From assembly GCA_903939355.1 (NCBI GenBank), contig CAJAHC010000389.1, positions 1 through 14,347 of the forward strand: a stretch of DNA of 14,347 nucleotides, read 5' to 3'. Positions 1-8,140 of the stretch are shown piece after piece; within the stretch, counting starts at the first letter, position 1, and the number at the start of each line of letters is the position of its first letter. The stretch comes from an uncultured Methylococcaceae bacterium (GTDB taxonomy: Bacteria > Pseudomonadota > Gammaproteobacteria > Methylococcales > Methylomonadaceae). A program made the position numbers and the translations under genes. The notes below the pieces were generated by a model. The model did not search any database. It saw only the letters and a list, made by a program, of their open reading frames with translations, and was not told the origin of the DNA.

Positions 1-115
1 CAATATTAAATTAATTAACTACGCTCTAGAAATGAAAGTCACAAATGTCGTCTGAAAATAAGTGTTTAGGTAATATTATGATAGTATTAGCAAACTGTTT
101 TTTTTATTGATTACA
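1..115. other. Non-coding leader upstream of moaA
   Basis: AT-rich sequence with no convincing coding potential. A possible -10 element, TATTAT, lies at 74-79, but I see no good -35 at the right distance. No Shine-Dalgarno-like purine run precedes the moaA ATG at 116; the stretch before it is a T tract followed by attgattaca. I see no molybdenum-cofactor riboswitch-like structure. Confidence 0.4.
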
Positions 116-1123
116 ATGACGCATCCAACCCCCCCAGTTCAATTAATAGATCGTTTCGGCAGACTAGTTGATTATTTAAGAATTTCTATTACGGATCGTT
201 GTGACTTTCGCTGCGTGTATTGTATGGCAGAAGACATGACTTTTTTACCACGTGCGCAAGTGTTAACGCTTGAAGAAATTCATACGCTTGCCAAAGCCTT
301 TGCCGAGTTGGGTGTTAAAAAGATCAGAGTAACAGGTGGTGAGCCTTTGGTAAGAAAAGGGGCTTTGGAATTGCTGGAAAATATAGGTCAAATTAAAAGT
401 TTGCATGAGCTGGTGATAACGACCAACGGCTCGCAACTGGAAGCGATGTCGGCTGATTTAAAAAATGCCGGTGTTAAGCGCATTAATATTAGTTTGGATA
501 CCTTGGATGCCGATAAATTTAAGGCCATTACCCGAACCGGTGATTTAAAGCAGGTACTTCGTGGTATAGACGCTGTTAAGGCGGTTGGTTTTGAGGGCAT
601 AAAAATCAATGCCGTGATTCTTAAAGGCAGAAATGATCAAGAAGTAACTGATTTAGTGCAGTATGCTGTCGATAAAGGCATTGATATCAGTTTTATTGAA
701 GAAATGCCTTTAGGTGTTGTTGCCAAACATGATCGCTCAGAAGCTTATTATTCCAGTGATTTGATTAAGCAGGATTTAGCTCAAACATTTTCTTTAGAAA
801 CCTCTCTTGAAAAAACCGGTGGGCCTTCAAATTATTTTAAAGTGGCGGGTACACAAACGAAGGTGGGTTTTATTTCACCCCACAGTGAAAATTTCTGTAG
901 CACTTGTAATCGCGTACGTTTGACGGTTGAAGGGCGTTTGTTACTCTGTTTAGGTAATGAACATTCGGTTGATTTAAAGGCAGTGCTTAGAGCCAATCCC
1001 GGTAATATGGAAGTTCTTAAACAGACAATTATTAATGCCATGATGATCAAGCCTGAAAAACATGAGTTTAATATCCATGAGCAACCAGTAATTTTACGTT
1101 ATATGAATATGACCGGTGGTTGA
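116..1123 (+). CDS. moaA: GTP 3',8-cyclase MoaA (radical SAM)
   Basis: MoaA is a cytoplasmic radical SAM enzyme. With MoaC it converts GTP to cyclic pyranopterin monophosphate, the first step of molybdenum cofactor synthesis. The 335-residue protein has the N-terminal radical SAM cluster motif CX3CX2C (C29, C33, C36) and the SAM-binding GGEP at 74-77. The C-terminal second Fe-S cluster motif CX2CX13C is at C261, C264 and C278. The C-terminus ends in Gly-Gly, which is essential in the family. The length is normal. An in-frame TTG at 107 would add three residues (MIT), but the ATG at 116 matches the usual family start better. No clear ribosome binding site precedes either. No other moa or moe gene is nearby. 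The gene ends towards the bestrophin gene with 330 bp between them. Confidence 0.97.
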   Translation: MTHPTPPVQLIDRFGRLVDYLRISITDRCDFRCVYCMAEDMTFLPRAQVLTLEEIHTLAKAFAELGVKKIRVTGGEPLVRKGALELLENIGQIKSLHELVITTNGSQLEAMSADLKNAGVKRINISLDTLDADKFKAITRTGDLKQVLRGIDAVKAVGFEGIKINAVILKGRNDQEVTDLVQYAVDKGIDISFIEEMPLGVVAKHDRSEAYYSSDLIKQDLAQTFSLETSLEKTGGPSNYFKVAGTQTKVGFISPHSENFCSTCNRVRLTVEGRLLLCLGNEHSVDLKAVLRANPGNMEVLKQTIINAMMIKPEKHEFNIHEQPVILRYMNMTGG

Positions 1124-1453
1124 TGCTGGTGATGAAGATTCTCCCTGAAAGGCTCGAAAATTGTTAGATAGGTAAGTCTTTAGTTGTTCAATTGAACCAC
1201 TGAGCATTAACTACATGAATTTATATCGTGTTTTTATGGGTTGCTAAAGAATTAAAGAAAAGGGGTCGATAGAGTTAGACATTTTGCACACTATCAATCT
1301 ATGCTGATAAGTGAACGTAATAGGAAATATAATGGTCATTAGGCGTTATTATAAATAGAGTTAGTCTGATCTTTTTACTATGACACGCATCTGTGTAAGT
1401 ATATTATCTAACTTGGAAAATTAATTTCTCAGAAGTCATTATAAAGAGATTCA
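1124..1453. other. Non-coding gap between convergent moaA and bestrophin gene
   Basis: This gap separates two convergent genes. I see no ORF of note and no clear GC-rich hairpin followed by a T tract. It does hold a perfect 12-bp palindrome, GTTCAATTGAAC, at 1186-1197. A 10-bp direct repeat, ATAGAGTTAG, occurs at 1269-1278 and 1355-1364. An aaaaggggtc motif at 1258-1267 recalls sequences found beside REP-type elements in gammaproteobacteria (recollection only). None of these is strong enough to name an element. Confidence 0.4.
1269..1364. repeat. 10-bp direct repeat ATAGAGTTAG, two copies 86 bp apart
   Basis: The copies are at 1269-1278 and 1355-1364, both within the non-coding gap. They could flank an old small insertion of about 76 bp or could be chance in AT-rich DNA. 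The interior has no terminal inverted repeats that I can see. Confidence 0.25.
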
Positions 1454-2380
1454 TTAAGGGGCATTTTTATTTTGTTTCAATAAATCCAAGCACTGCAATT
1501 TGATAGTCTCGCAGATATTATCTAAAGGCAAATGACTCAAGCTTTTACTATTAAATGGTTTTTGTAACTCAATGCCAATCTGGTCTAAAGATAACAATGG
1601 GTAGGCGACAAGAATAAAAATACCGACCGTATAAAAATCCGCTTTTTCTAGTAAAGAAAAAGGTAGCAGTAATAAAAACATAAAAATAAATCTGCGGATT
1701 TTCAAAGCATAAACGAGTGGCATTGGGGTTTTTAAAATGCGCTCGCAGGCACCTAAATGATCAACCAATAAAGTCCGCTGTCCTTCCAAGATACTAAATT
1801 CAAAGCCGTCTAATTCATGTCCGTTAGTATTTGAGTAACCAGTGCGTGCTTTTTGCAATAATGCAGCTAACTTACTGGCAACAAACAATGGCATGTGTAG
1901 AGCTGATTTTAGCTCGACAAGCTCTTGCTCCGTCAGTACACCAACTAAGGGGGTAAAATTATTACCATTTCGTAATGATTCTTTGGTGGCAAATGCAAAA
2001 GCAATGGCCCATTTCACTAATGCCTCTTGCCAAGCACTATCATGCGGTCCATAGTTCAATCCGCCGATAATCAGGTTGCGAATTTGGTTAGTAATGCCAC
2101 CCCATAATTTACGTGCCTCCCACCAACGTTCGTAACCGGCATTGGTTCTAAATACTAATACCATGCCCAATACTACGCCAGTGTATTCCAAGGGTGTGAC
2201 ATCAAGCGATGGCAAAGGTTGCCAGTAATGATCTAGCAGGACCAGTATTAAAGGATAACAACTTAACAATAACAGCATGGGTATAATGCGAGGTGTGACA
2301 GAGCCACGCAACATCAATGAACTGAGTAAAAAATTGGGGTGTTCGTCTTTATTAGTTATTAAATAAGTAGTGTCTTTCAT
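1454..2380 (-). CDS. Bestrophin-family membrane protein (bacterial bestrophin-like channel)
   Basis: This is a 308-residue inner-membrane protein of the bestrophin/UPF0187 family, whose members form pentameric ion channels. Eukaryotic members pass chloride and bicarbonate; the structurally known Klebsiella homologue is cation-selective. Visible features are a first hydrophobic segment at about 32-50 and a second at about 64-77. The latter runs into the family hallmark FRTNAGYERWWEARKLW at 77-93. Two further hydrophobic segments lie near residues 230-265, followed by DQIGIELQKPF, which matches the family signature after the last membrane helix. A good Shine-Dalgarno sequence AGGAAG (2386-2391 on the minus strand) lies 5 nt before the ATG. 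The gene stands alone: 371 bp from cysD upstream and convergent with moaA. Ion selectivity cannot be read from the sequence. Confidence 0.9.
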   Translation of the reverse strand: MKDTTYLITNKDEHPNFLLSSLMLRGSVTPRIIPMLLLLSCYPLILVLLDHYWQPLPSLDVTPLEYTGVVLGMVLVFRTNAGYERWWEARKLWGGITNQIRNLIIGGLNYGPHDSAWQEALVKWAIAFAFATKESLRNGNNFTPLVGVLTEQELVELKSALHMPLFVASKLAALLQKARTGYSNTNGHELDGFEFSILEGQRTLLVDHLGACERILKTPMPLVYALKIRRFIFMFLLLLPFSLLEKADFYTVGIFILVAYPLLSLDQIGIELQKPFNSKSLSHLPLDNICETIKLQCLDLLKQNKNAP

Positions 2381-2751
2381 GATTTCTTCCTAATTAAACA
2401 CTAAAACTACCTAACCTTAGTTACGATGAGGCCAATTTAGAAGCTTGCTTGATTTATAAGTCAATCAAACCAATGCCCTGCTTGCTCAAAAAAGGGTAGA
2501 ACGCTATGTTGATCCGGTTTTGGGTACTTAAATAGAATAGCTATTGTTTTTAAGATAAATAGATTTATGGAATATATTTATCCACCATTACCATCAATAT
2601 CGTAAAAATTATCTTAAGCATTATAATTTCATCTTGTTTTGTTGATACTTTATAAAGCTAGATTCGGCAGCCTTAGCGATAAAAATGGTATCAATCAATT
2701 AATCAACTTTTTGTTACTTAGTTTGAGTCATTGTGTTACTCGTTATAGGTT
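2381..2751. other. Non-coding gap between cysD and the bestrophin gene
   Basis: This region follows the end of cysD and precedes the bestrophin gene; both are on the minus strand. It should hold a terminator and the bestrophin promoter, but neither is obvious. A short inverted repeat (TTGATT at 2449-2454 with AATCAA at 2463-2468) lies in the bestrophin leader. The 9-mer ATATCGTAA at 2597-2605 equals one arm of the regulator palindrome at 6807-6825. I translated the stretch just after cysD looking for cysN (GTPase P-loop) remains and saw none. Confidence 0.4.
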
Positions 2752-3669
2752 TTAAAAATAGCCTTCCCGTTTCTTCTTTTCCATTGACCCGGCTTGGTCT
2801 TGATCAAGGAGTCGTCCTTGTCGTTCACTTTGCCGAGTGACCAACATTTCAGCGATAATATCTTGAACACAAGTCGCATTGCTTTCAATAGCACCGGTTT
2901 GAGGATAACAACCCAGGGTACGAAAGCGAATTTGACGTTCTTTTAAACTATTGAGTTCGTTTTTGTTTAAATACGGCAGCATCCGTTCGTCATCCAGTGC
3001 TAGAATCTGCCCGCTACTTTCGTCAATCCAGCTAAGCCTTTGCGCTGAAAAATAAAGGGGCACAAGCTCAACATGTTCCAGCATAATATATTGCCAAACA
3101 TCCAGTTCAGTCCAATTGGAAAGAGGAAAGACTCTGACTGATTCACCACGATCAATTTGGCTATTATAGATTTGCCATAGTTCAGGTCGTTGTTGTTTTG
3201 GATTCCATTGATGATTGGAATCTCTAACTGAAAATACTCTTTCTTTGGCCCGCGATTTTTCTTCGTCTCGGCGAGCACCGCCCAGAGCTGCATCAAATCC
3301 ATAATGACTCACTGCTTGCTTCAGGGCCTCCGTTTTCATCAAGTCGTTATACTTGACTGAGCCCGATTCAATAGGATGTATGCCCGCTGCTAAGGCAGAC
3401 TTATTGCTATGTACTTTTAAGTTAAGCCCTAAATTGGCAACCAAAGTGTCGCGAAAACGAGCCATCTCAGCAAATTCCCAAGTAGTATCAATGTGCAATA
3501 AAGTGAAAGGAACATTAGCCGGCCAAAAGGCTTTTCTAGCCAAGTGCAACATGACTGTTGAATCTTTTCCAATGGAGTAAAACATGCAAGGATTTTCGAA
3601 GCAGGCGGCCACTTCACGTATGATAAATATACTTTCCGCTTCCAACTGTTTTAAATGCGTCAAATTCAT
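2752..3669 (-). CDS. cysD: Sulfate adenylyltransferase subunit 2 CysD
   Basis: CysD is the small, catalytic subunit of ATP sulfurylase. With the GTPase CysN it makes adenosine 5'-phosphosulfate from ATP and sulfate in cytoplasmic sulfate assimilation. The 305-residue protein has the PP-loop ATP pyrophosphatase motif SIGKDS at 32-37. It also has the CysD blocks [30 protein letters not shown] and [17 protein letters not shown], and the characteristic C-terminal end [12 protein letters not shown]. Length matches the family (E. coli CysD is 302). A strong AAGGAG (minus strand, 3675-3680) sits 5 nt before the ATG. It begins only 17 bp after ppc, so it is likely co-transcribed with ppc. Unusually, no cysN, cysNC, cysC or cysH adjoins it. 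CysD activity in known systems depends on CysN, so the partner is presumably elsewhere in the genome. Confidence 0.95.
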   Translation of the reverse strand: MNLTHLKQLEAESIFIIREVAACFENPCMFYSIGKDSTVMLHLARKAFWPANVPFTLLHIDTTWEFAEMARFRDTLVANLGLNLKVHSNKSALAAGIHPIESGSVKYNDLMKTEALKQAVSHYGFDAALGGARRDEEKSRAKERVFSVRDSNHQWNPKQQRPELWQIYNSQIDRGESVRVFPLSNWTELDVWQYIMLEHVELVPLYFSAQRLSWIDESSGQILALDDERMLPYLNKNELNSLKERQIRFRTLGCYPQTGAIESNATCVQDIIAEMLVTRQSERQGRLLDQDQAGSMEKKKREGYF

Positions 3670-3686
3670 GAGGTCTCCTTTTTTTA

Positions 3687-6485
3687 TTAACCTGTATTGC
3701 GCATACCTGCTGCAATCGCGTTAATACTCCGTAACAGCGGTTTTAACCACGGATTATATTCGGTATTTTCAGCATCCACTGATCGCACCTGACGCAATAA
3801 ATACACTTGGAGTATATTTAGCGGTCCTAAATAGGCATCGCGACGATGTAAAGAGGCTGCCAAAACAGGATTTTCCTCAAGCAATTGCTTGGAATTGGCA
3901 ATTGTCAAAATCCACTCTACACAGTGTTGATATTCACTGGCAATTAAGCCATAAATCCGTTTGCCGGTTTCAGGATCAACACACAAGCCGGCATATTCTT
4001 TAGCAATGGCCATGTCGGACTTACTAAGGGCCATTTGAGCATTGCTTAGTAAGTTGCGAAAAAACGGCCAATCACGGTACATGGCCTGTAAGGTATCCAA
4101 ACGTTCCGGCTTACCCGCACACCAAGTCGCCAAACTAAAACCAATACCATACCATGCTGGAAACGTTTGTCGAGATTGCGCCCAAGCAAATACCCAGCCT
4201 ATCGCTCGAACCGAATTTTTAGAGCGATCCTGTTTTTTTCGGTGTGAAGGGCGAGAACCAATATTAAGCTGGCCAATTTCACCAACAGGCGTTGCCTCGT
4301 AAAAATAATCTAAAAATCCAGGGGTACGTTCAGTTAGTTCACGGTAACTTTGTTCACCAATGTGTGCTAATTCATCCATGATGGTCAAATACTCGGGCAC
4401 ATCAAGCACTACCGGTTGTACCAAGCTGAGGCTTGCCTTCATCAACCCCGTTATGCCCATAGTCAATTCGTAAACGGCAGTTTCCATGTTGTTATAGCGG
4501 TAAAACAAGACTTCACCTTGTTCAGTAAATTTAATTTGTCCACGTACGGTATCGGGTGGTTGCGCTAGAATCGCTTCATGAGTAGGACCGCCGCCACGCC
4601 CGACTGTACCGCCACGACCATGGAACAGTAGGCATTTAATGCCACGTGATTCAGCTAAGGCAATAATTTTACGTTGTGCTTGCGACAATCCCCAAGCGGA
4701 AGCCAAAATACCGCCGTCTTTACAAGAATCAGAATAGCCAAGCATAATTTCTTGGCGGTCACCGGATACCCGCAATAATTCACGATAGGTCGGGTTATCA
4801 AAAAGTCGCGTCAGCACCGCTTCAATACGATTTAAATCATCGATGGTTTCAAATAAGGGACTAATACCAATGTGACAAAACCATTGTCCACCTAGACGAC
4901 CCACCAAGCCTGATTGTGTGGCCAACAGCATCACCTCCATAATATGGCTTGCGGCATGGGTCATGGAAATAACGTATTTGCCAAAACAACCCTGACCAAT
5001 TTCTCGGTGCATGTTCGCAATCACCTCTAAACCGGCCAGTGTTTCTCGAGTGGCAGATGAGAGTCTTGCACGGTCATAGATCAAGCCACCGGGAGTGGCG
5101 ACCGCATCACTCAGCAACGCTAAACGTTGGTTTTCATCCAGAGTGTTATAATCCAAATCTAAAGCAGTCTTTAAGATATCAGCGACTGCTTCACTGTGCT
5201 TAGTAGACTCTTGTCGAACATCTAGTTGCATCAAATGAAAACCAAACGTTTCTGTGAGACGAATTAAATCGTGCAGTTCCAAATTTGCAATGTTGGCATC
5301 ACCATGGCCACGGAGGGCAGTGTCTATCAATCGTAAATCCAATAAAAACTCTGTTACATTTGCGTAGCCATAGCCATCGAGTAACACGGCCTCTCCACGC
5401 AAATGCTGCTGAACCTGGGATAGACTGCGCTCCATACGGTATTTCATGATCGCTAGTTTATGCCGGTAAGGTTCTTGCAGATAGGGTTTTTCCAGTTCGA
5501 TAATTAAGGTGCCCAACTTGCAACGGTCATCGGCTAAACTTTTGATAAAATCATCCGGCAACTCACAAAAGCCGTATGAATGTGAATACTCGCTATGCAA
5601 AAACTCGAGTCGTCGACAATATTCTTGCAATACAGTTTGTGCTTGTAAGCGCAGAGCTAATATAGTGGTTTCGGGTGTTACGTTAGGATTGCCGTCTCGA
5701 TCGCCACCTATCCAACTACCAAATTTCAAAAAACTGGGGATACGTATCTGTGCTGCAAGGTCATCGCCATAGACATCAATAACTGATCGTTCTAAATTAC
5801 GATAGACTCGGGCGGTAGCTTGAAATAAAGACAAGGGAAAATAAAACAAGCCGGCATCAATCTCATCGACGACTGTCATTTTTCGTCCACGTAATTCATC
5901 GGTTTTCCACAGCATTTGGATTTGCGCTTGCAGGCGCTCAATACCTTCTTTTCGCAGATACCCTTTAAGACGTTTATCACCCAAGGATTCGTGGGTAATA
6001 AACACATTGCGTAATGCATTTTTTACCGTACGTCGCTTGGCTTCGGTGGGGTGGGCAGTCATCACCGGTAAATACAATAACTCATCTAGCAACACCCGAA
6101 GTTTATGCGCCGACACCCCTGAGTTTTTAAAGGTTAACAATGTGTCGTGGAAGGAATTGGGCCAATAATGCCCACCTTGCTCGGCTTGTTGCCGCCGTAA
6201 GTCCAAGTAATAAGATTCTTCTGCGATATTGAGCAAGCTGAAATAATGGTTAAATACCCGCATCACACTACTAACGGCATCAAGATTCAGTTTTTCGATA
6301 CCGGTGCGTAACTGCTTCAGTTTCTTGGCATTACCATCGCTCGCCCAATTGGTAAAGCAGTTCTGTAATTGTTCAACCTGGGTACTGAATTCAGGATGGG
6401 ATTGATCGTTCAAAACCCGCATCAATACTGAACCTAAAAATCGATTTGAGCGTTTTAATTCGTTATCGTTATAAGTAATTGACAT
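3687..6485 (-). CDS. ppc: Phosphoenolpyruvate carboxylase
   Basis: The enzyme condenses PEP with bicarbonate to give oxaloacetate and phosphate. It is a cytoplasmic anaplerotic step that feeds the citric acid cycle and aspartate-family synthesis. The 932-residue protein is of normal length. It has the catalytic histidine block [12 protein letters not shown] (H145) and GGDRDGNP at 260-267. Further blocks are [10 protein letters not shown] at 583-592, the glycine-rich mobile loop [12 protein letters not shown] at 621-632 and TEQGE at 654-658. SRPSHRK lies at 744-750, where many bacterial homologues have SRPAKR, and the C-terminus is RNTG, as is conserved. The N-terminus has no plant-type phosphorylation motif that I recognise. 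A Shine-Dalgarno sequence AAGAG (minus strand, 6493-6497) lies 7 nt before the ATG. It starts 32 bp after the carbonic anhydrase remnant and ends 17 bp before cysD, which suggests one transcript under the divergent LysR regulator. Confidence 0.98.
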   Translation of the reverse strand: MSITYNDNELKRSNRFLGSVLMRVLNDQSHPEFSTQVEQLQNCFTNWASDGNAKKLKQLRTGIEKLNLDAVSSVMRVFNHYFSLLNIAEESYYLDLRRQQAEQGGHYWPNSFHDTLLTFKNSGVSAHKLRVLLDELLYLPVMTAHPTEAKRRTVKNALRNVFITHESLGDKRLKGYLRKEGIERLQAQIQMLWKTDELRGRKMTVVDEIDAGLFYFPLSLFQATARVYRNLERSVIDVYGDDLAAQIRIPSFLKFGSWIGGDRDGNPNVTPETTILALRLQAQTVLQEYCRRLEFLHSEYSHSYGFCELPDDFIKSLADDRCKLGTLIIELEKPYLQEPYRHKLAIMKYRMERSLSQVQQHLRGEAVLLDGYGYANVTEFLLDLRLIDTALRGHGDANIANLELHDLIRLTETFGFHLMQLDVRQESTKHSEAVADILKTALDLDYNTLDENQRLALLSDAVATPGGLIYDRARLSSATRETLAGLEVIANMHREIGQGCFGKYVISMTHAASHIMEVMLLATQSGLVGRLGGQWFCHIGISPLFETIDDLNRIEAVLTRLFDNPTYRELLRVSGDRQEIMLGYSDSCKDGGILASAWGLSQAQRKIIALAESRGIKCLLFHGRGGTVGRGGGPTHEAILAQPPDTVRGQIKFTEQGEVLFYRYNNMETAVYELTMGITGLMKASLSLVQPVVLDVPEYLTIMDELAHIGEQSYRELTERTPGFLDYFYEATPVGEIGQLNIGSRPSHRKKQDRSKNSVRAIGWVFAWAQSRQTFPAWYGIGFSLATWCAGKPERLDTLQAMYRDWPFFRNLLSNAQMALSKSDMAIAKEYAGLCVDPETGKRIYGLIASEYQHCVEWILTIANSKQLLEENPVLAASLHRRDAYLGPLNILQVYLLRQVRSVDAENTEYNPWLKPLLRSINAIAAGMRNTG

Positions 6486-6517
6486 GGCTAAACTCTTAAA
6501 TAAAGGAGGAGAATGAT

Positions 6518-6724
6518 TTAAATTTCTTGGGCCACAAACTTTTGATCGGGTAACGATAAGGTTTTGCGTTGTTCAGTCAATACTTTAAACTGGCAAACTT
6601 CTGGGTCAAAACCATACACTTCACCGGTTTCAATTTCGCAGACCCAGTCAACGCTCAAAAAGTTCACGTTGTGTTCCAAAATATTGGTTTGAAAATGTTG
6701 CAGACCTTGTAACAGTTTTTGCAT
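6518..6724 (-). pseudogene. Beta-carbonic anhydrase remnant with internal in-frame deletion
   Basis: The frame encodes 68 residues from the ATG at 6724; an in-frame GTG at 6757 would add eleven. The first 24 residues, beginning MQKLLQGLQHFQTN, look like the N-terminal helix that opens beta-carbonic anhydrases of the cyanobacterial/proteobacterial type. From residue about 25 it reads VDWVCEIETGEVYGFDP, like the conserved C-terminal end of the same family (usual pattern HGWVY.IETGEV.AYDP). The roughly 160-170 residues that normally lie between, including the zinc ligands (C-x-D-x-R and H-x-x-C), are missing. The reading frame remains open. It cannot be an active carbonic anhydrase. It could be a decayed gene, an assembly error or a short protein kept for another reason. 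It lies directly ahead of ppc, whose substrate is bicarbonate, and diverges from the LysR gene. The family assignment is by recalled pattern, with no search run. Confidence 0.7.
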
Positions 6725-6806
6725 AGCACGTTTTCTTAAGTTGAATGAATTAATCACAGTTTACACAACACTATTTACATTTAAAAATAGAATGTTTGGA
6801 ATAAAA

Positions 6807-6825
6807 ATATCGTAAATTACGATAT
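6807..6825. promoter_or_regulatory. Perfect 19-bp palindrome, probable LysR-type operator
   Basis: ATATCGTAA and TTACGATAT are perfect 9-bp inverted arms around one central base. Inside is TCGTAAATTACGA (6810-6822), which satisfies the T-N11-A rule of LysR-type binding sites. It lies between the divergent LysR gene (ATG at 6836) and the carbonic anhydrase remnant/ppc group. Its centre is 20 bp from the regulator start and about 92 bp from the remnant start. That suits autorepression on one side and activation on the other. The role is inferred; the palindrome is plainly visible. Confidence 0.75.
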
Positions 6826-6828
6826 AAT
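6823..6828 (+). promoter_or_regulatory. Consensus -10 element for the LysR gene
   Basis: TATAAT is a perfect sigma-70 -10 hexamer overlapping the right end of the operator. No good -35 lies 16-18 bp upstream. Transcription starting about 7 bp downstream would begin at or next to the ATG at 6836, implying a leaderless or nearly leaderless message. The overlap with the palindrome suggests that bound regulator would block its own promoter. Confidence 0.5.
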
Positions 6829-6835
6829 AATTTTT

Positions 6836-7732
6836 ATGCAGCGTATCAATTATCAACATTTATTTTATTTTTGGCATGTCGTCACCGAAGGCAGTATTAC
6901 CGCCGCTTGTGAAAAATTACACCTTGCCCAACCCACCATCAGCGGACAGTTGACAGTATTTGAGCAAGCGATTGGTGAAAAACTATTTTATAAACAAGGA
7001 CGCAAACTGCAATTGACCGATACTGGGCGTATTGTTTTCCACTATGCAGAGGAGATTTTCGCTTTAGGTCGAGAGTTAGGTAATACCTTAAAAGGTTTAC
7101 CGACAGGTAGGGCATTACGTTTAACTATTGGCATTGCCGATGCGTTGCCAAAATTGGTGATCTATCGTTTGATGCAGCCCGTTTTTCAACTCCCAGAAGC
7201 GGTACAAATTTTCTGTTATGAAGACAAAGTTGAGCGACTGTTGAACGACATTGCTTTGCAAAGTATTGATTTAGTCCTATCGGATACGCCACTGACTTCA
7301 AGCAGCAATGCAAATATTTTCAATCATCTTTTAGGTGATTCTGCGGTGACTGTGTTTGCGACTGCAGAACTGGCGGCTATTTACAGACCCAATTTTCCAC
7401 GTTCTTTGGGTGGTGCGCCATTTTTACTGCCGACCAATAACACAGCTTTGCGTCGTTCACTAGATCAATGGTTTGATAATGAAAATATCCGACCAAAAAT
7501 TCAGGCTGAAATTGAAGATAGTGCCTTAATGAAAACGTTTGGCAAGGGTGGTATGGGGTTGTTTGTAGCACCAACCATAGTTGAGGCTGAAATTAAACGA
7601 CAGTATATGGTTGAAACGGTAGGTAGGATTGAGTCAGTGAAAGAACGTTTTTACGCAATTACCGTGCGCAGGCAACTAAAACATCCGGCGGTAACCGCAA
7701 TTTTGGATAATGCACGAGATAATCTCTTTTGA
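6836..7732 (+). CDS. nhaR: LysR-family transcriptional regulator, NhaR type
   Basis: A 298-residue LysR-type regulator. The winged helix-turn-helix spans about residues 5-63 (NYQHLFYFWHV, EGSITAACEKLHLAQPTIS, GEKLFYKQGR). The effector-binding domain begins near residue 90 and carries blocks typical of the NhaR subgroup: GIADALPKLVIYRLM, FNHLLGDSAVTVFA, PFLLPTNNTALRRSLDQWF and RFYAITVRRQLKHPAV. In E. coli NhaR activates the sodium/proton antiporter gene nhaA in response to sodium. No antiporter is here, so the target is more likely the divergent carbonic anhydrase remnant-ppc-cysD group and the gene itself. The symbol marks the subgroup, not a proven role. No Shine-Dalgarno sequence precedes the ATG. 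A consensus -10 ends 7 bp before it. The gene ends 22 bp from a convergent small gene. Confidence 0.85.
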   Translation: MQRINYQHLFYFWHVVTEGSITAACEKLHLAQPTISGQLTVFEQAIGEKLFYKQGRKLQLTDTGRIVFHYAEEIFALGRELGNTLKGLPTGRALRLTIGIADALPKLVIYRLMQPVFQLPEAVQIFCYEDKVERLLNDIALQSIDLVLSDTPLTSSSNANIFNHLLGDSAVTVFATAELAAIYRPNFPRSLGGAPFLLPTNNTALRRSLDQWFDNENIRPKIQAEIEDSALMKTFGKGGMGLFVAPTIVEAEIKRQYMVETVGRIESVKERFYAITVRRQLKHPAVTAILDNARDNLF

Positions 7733-7754
7733 CAGTAAATAGAATTGCCTAATT

Positions 7755-8033
7755 TTAATAGTTAGTGTTTTCACGGAGGGCTCGTTTTTTGCCAAGGTAC
7801 ACGCATACAAATTGGTCTTTTCCGTCATAGTTTATAATCGCCGAATTGAAATCGCAAAGCGTGGCCACATGCGTTTTATTGAGTTGAATTATGTCGCCTT
7901 TATTACAGTTATGTTCAATCTTAACTGTTTCTACGCCTCGTTCGGGGATATTCAAACAGACTTTGCCACTTAATTCCTCGGCATGGCAAATAGGTAAAAA
8001 GAACAACAGGAAAACCATGTATTTGATATTCAT
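7755..8033 (-). CDS. Small exported protein with four evenly spaced cysteines, function unknown
   Basis: A 92-residue hypothetical protein. Residues 1-18 form a signal peptide (positive NIK, hydrophobic YMVFLLFFLPI, cleavage likely after CHA at 18), so the mature protein of about 74 residues should be periplasmic or secreted. The mature part has exactly four cysteines, at 26, 43, 60 and 77, each 17 residues apart, enough for two disulfides. The block KGDIIQLN near 45-52, then CDFNSAI and CVYLGKKR, looks like a small conserved proteobacterial family that I cannot name. AAAGGA (minus strand, 8042-8047) sits 8 nt before the ATG, supporting real translation. It lies 107 bp after gltA on the same strand with no clear terminator between, so read-through is possible, and it is convergent with the LysR gene. 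Confidence 0.75.
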   Translation of the reverse strand: MNIKYMVFLLFFLPICHAEELSGKVCLNIPERGVETVKIEHNCNKGDIIQLNKTHVATLCDFNSAIINYDGKDQFVCVYLGKKRALRENTNY

Positions 8034-8140
8034 TGCTAGTGTCCTTTAGTAAGATAACTAGGTTTTTGGATAAGATCTGATTCCTGATGCTTACTTAAAA
8101 CTATTGCCGCCTAGCTAAAAATAATTAATGAAGAGACATT

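Noticed and set aside
107..115. TTG start adding three residues to MoaA
   Set aside because: The ATG at 116 gives the usual MoaA N-terminus, and the TTG has no ribosome binding site.
2630..2751. Decayed cysN after cysD
   Set aside because: Translation of the region after cysD shows no GTPase P-loop or other CysN-like blocks; only short frames broken by stops.
3000..3302. 100-codon minus-strand frame inside cysD
   Set aside because: It is an out-of-frame shadow of cysD, which has full-length conserved motifs.
4042..4302. 86-codon plus-strand frame within ppc
   Set aside because: Antisense shadow of a conserved ppc region, with no independent signals.
6500..6510. aaaggagg run just before the carbonic anhydrase remnant's end
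   Set aside because: It is on the plus strand with no plus-strand gene after it; the resemblance to a ribosome binding site is accidental.
6725..6757. GTG start adding eleven residues to the carbonic anhydrase remnant
   Set aside because: The family-like sequence begins at the ATG at 6724 (MQKLL), and the extra residues look like leader sequence.
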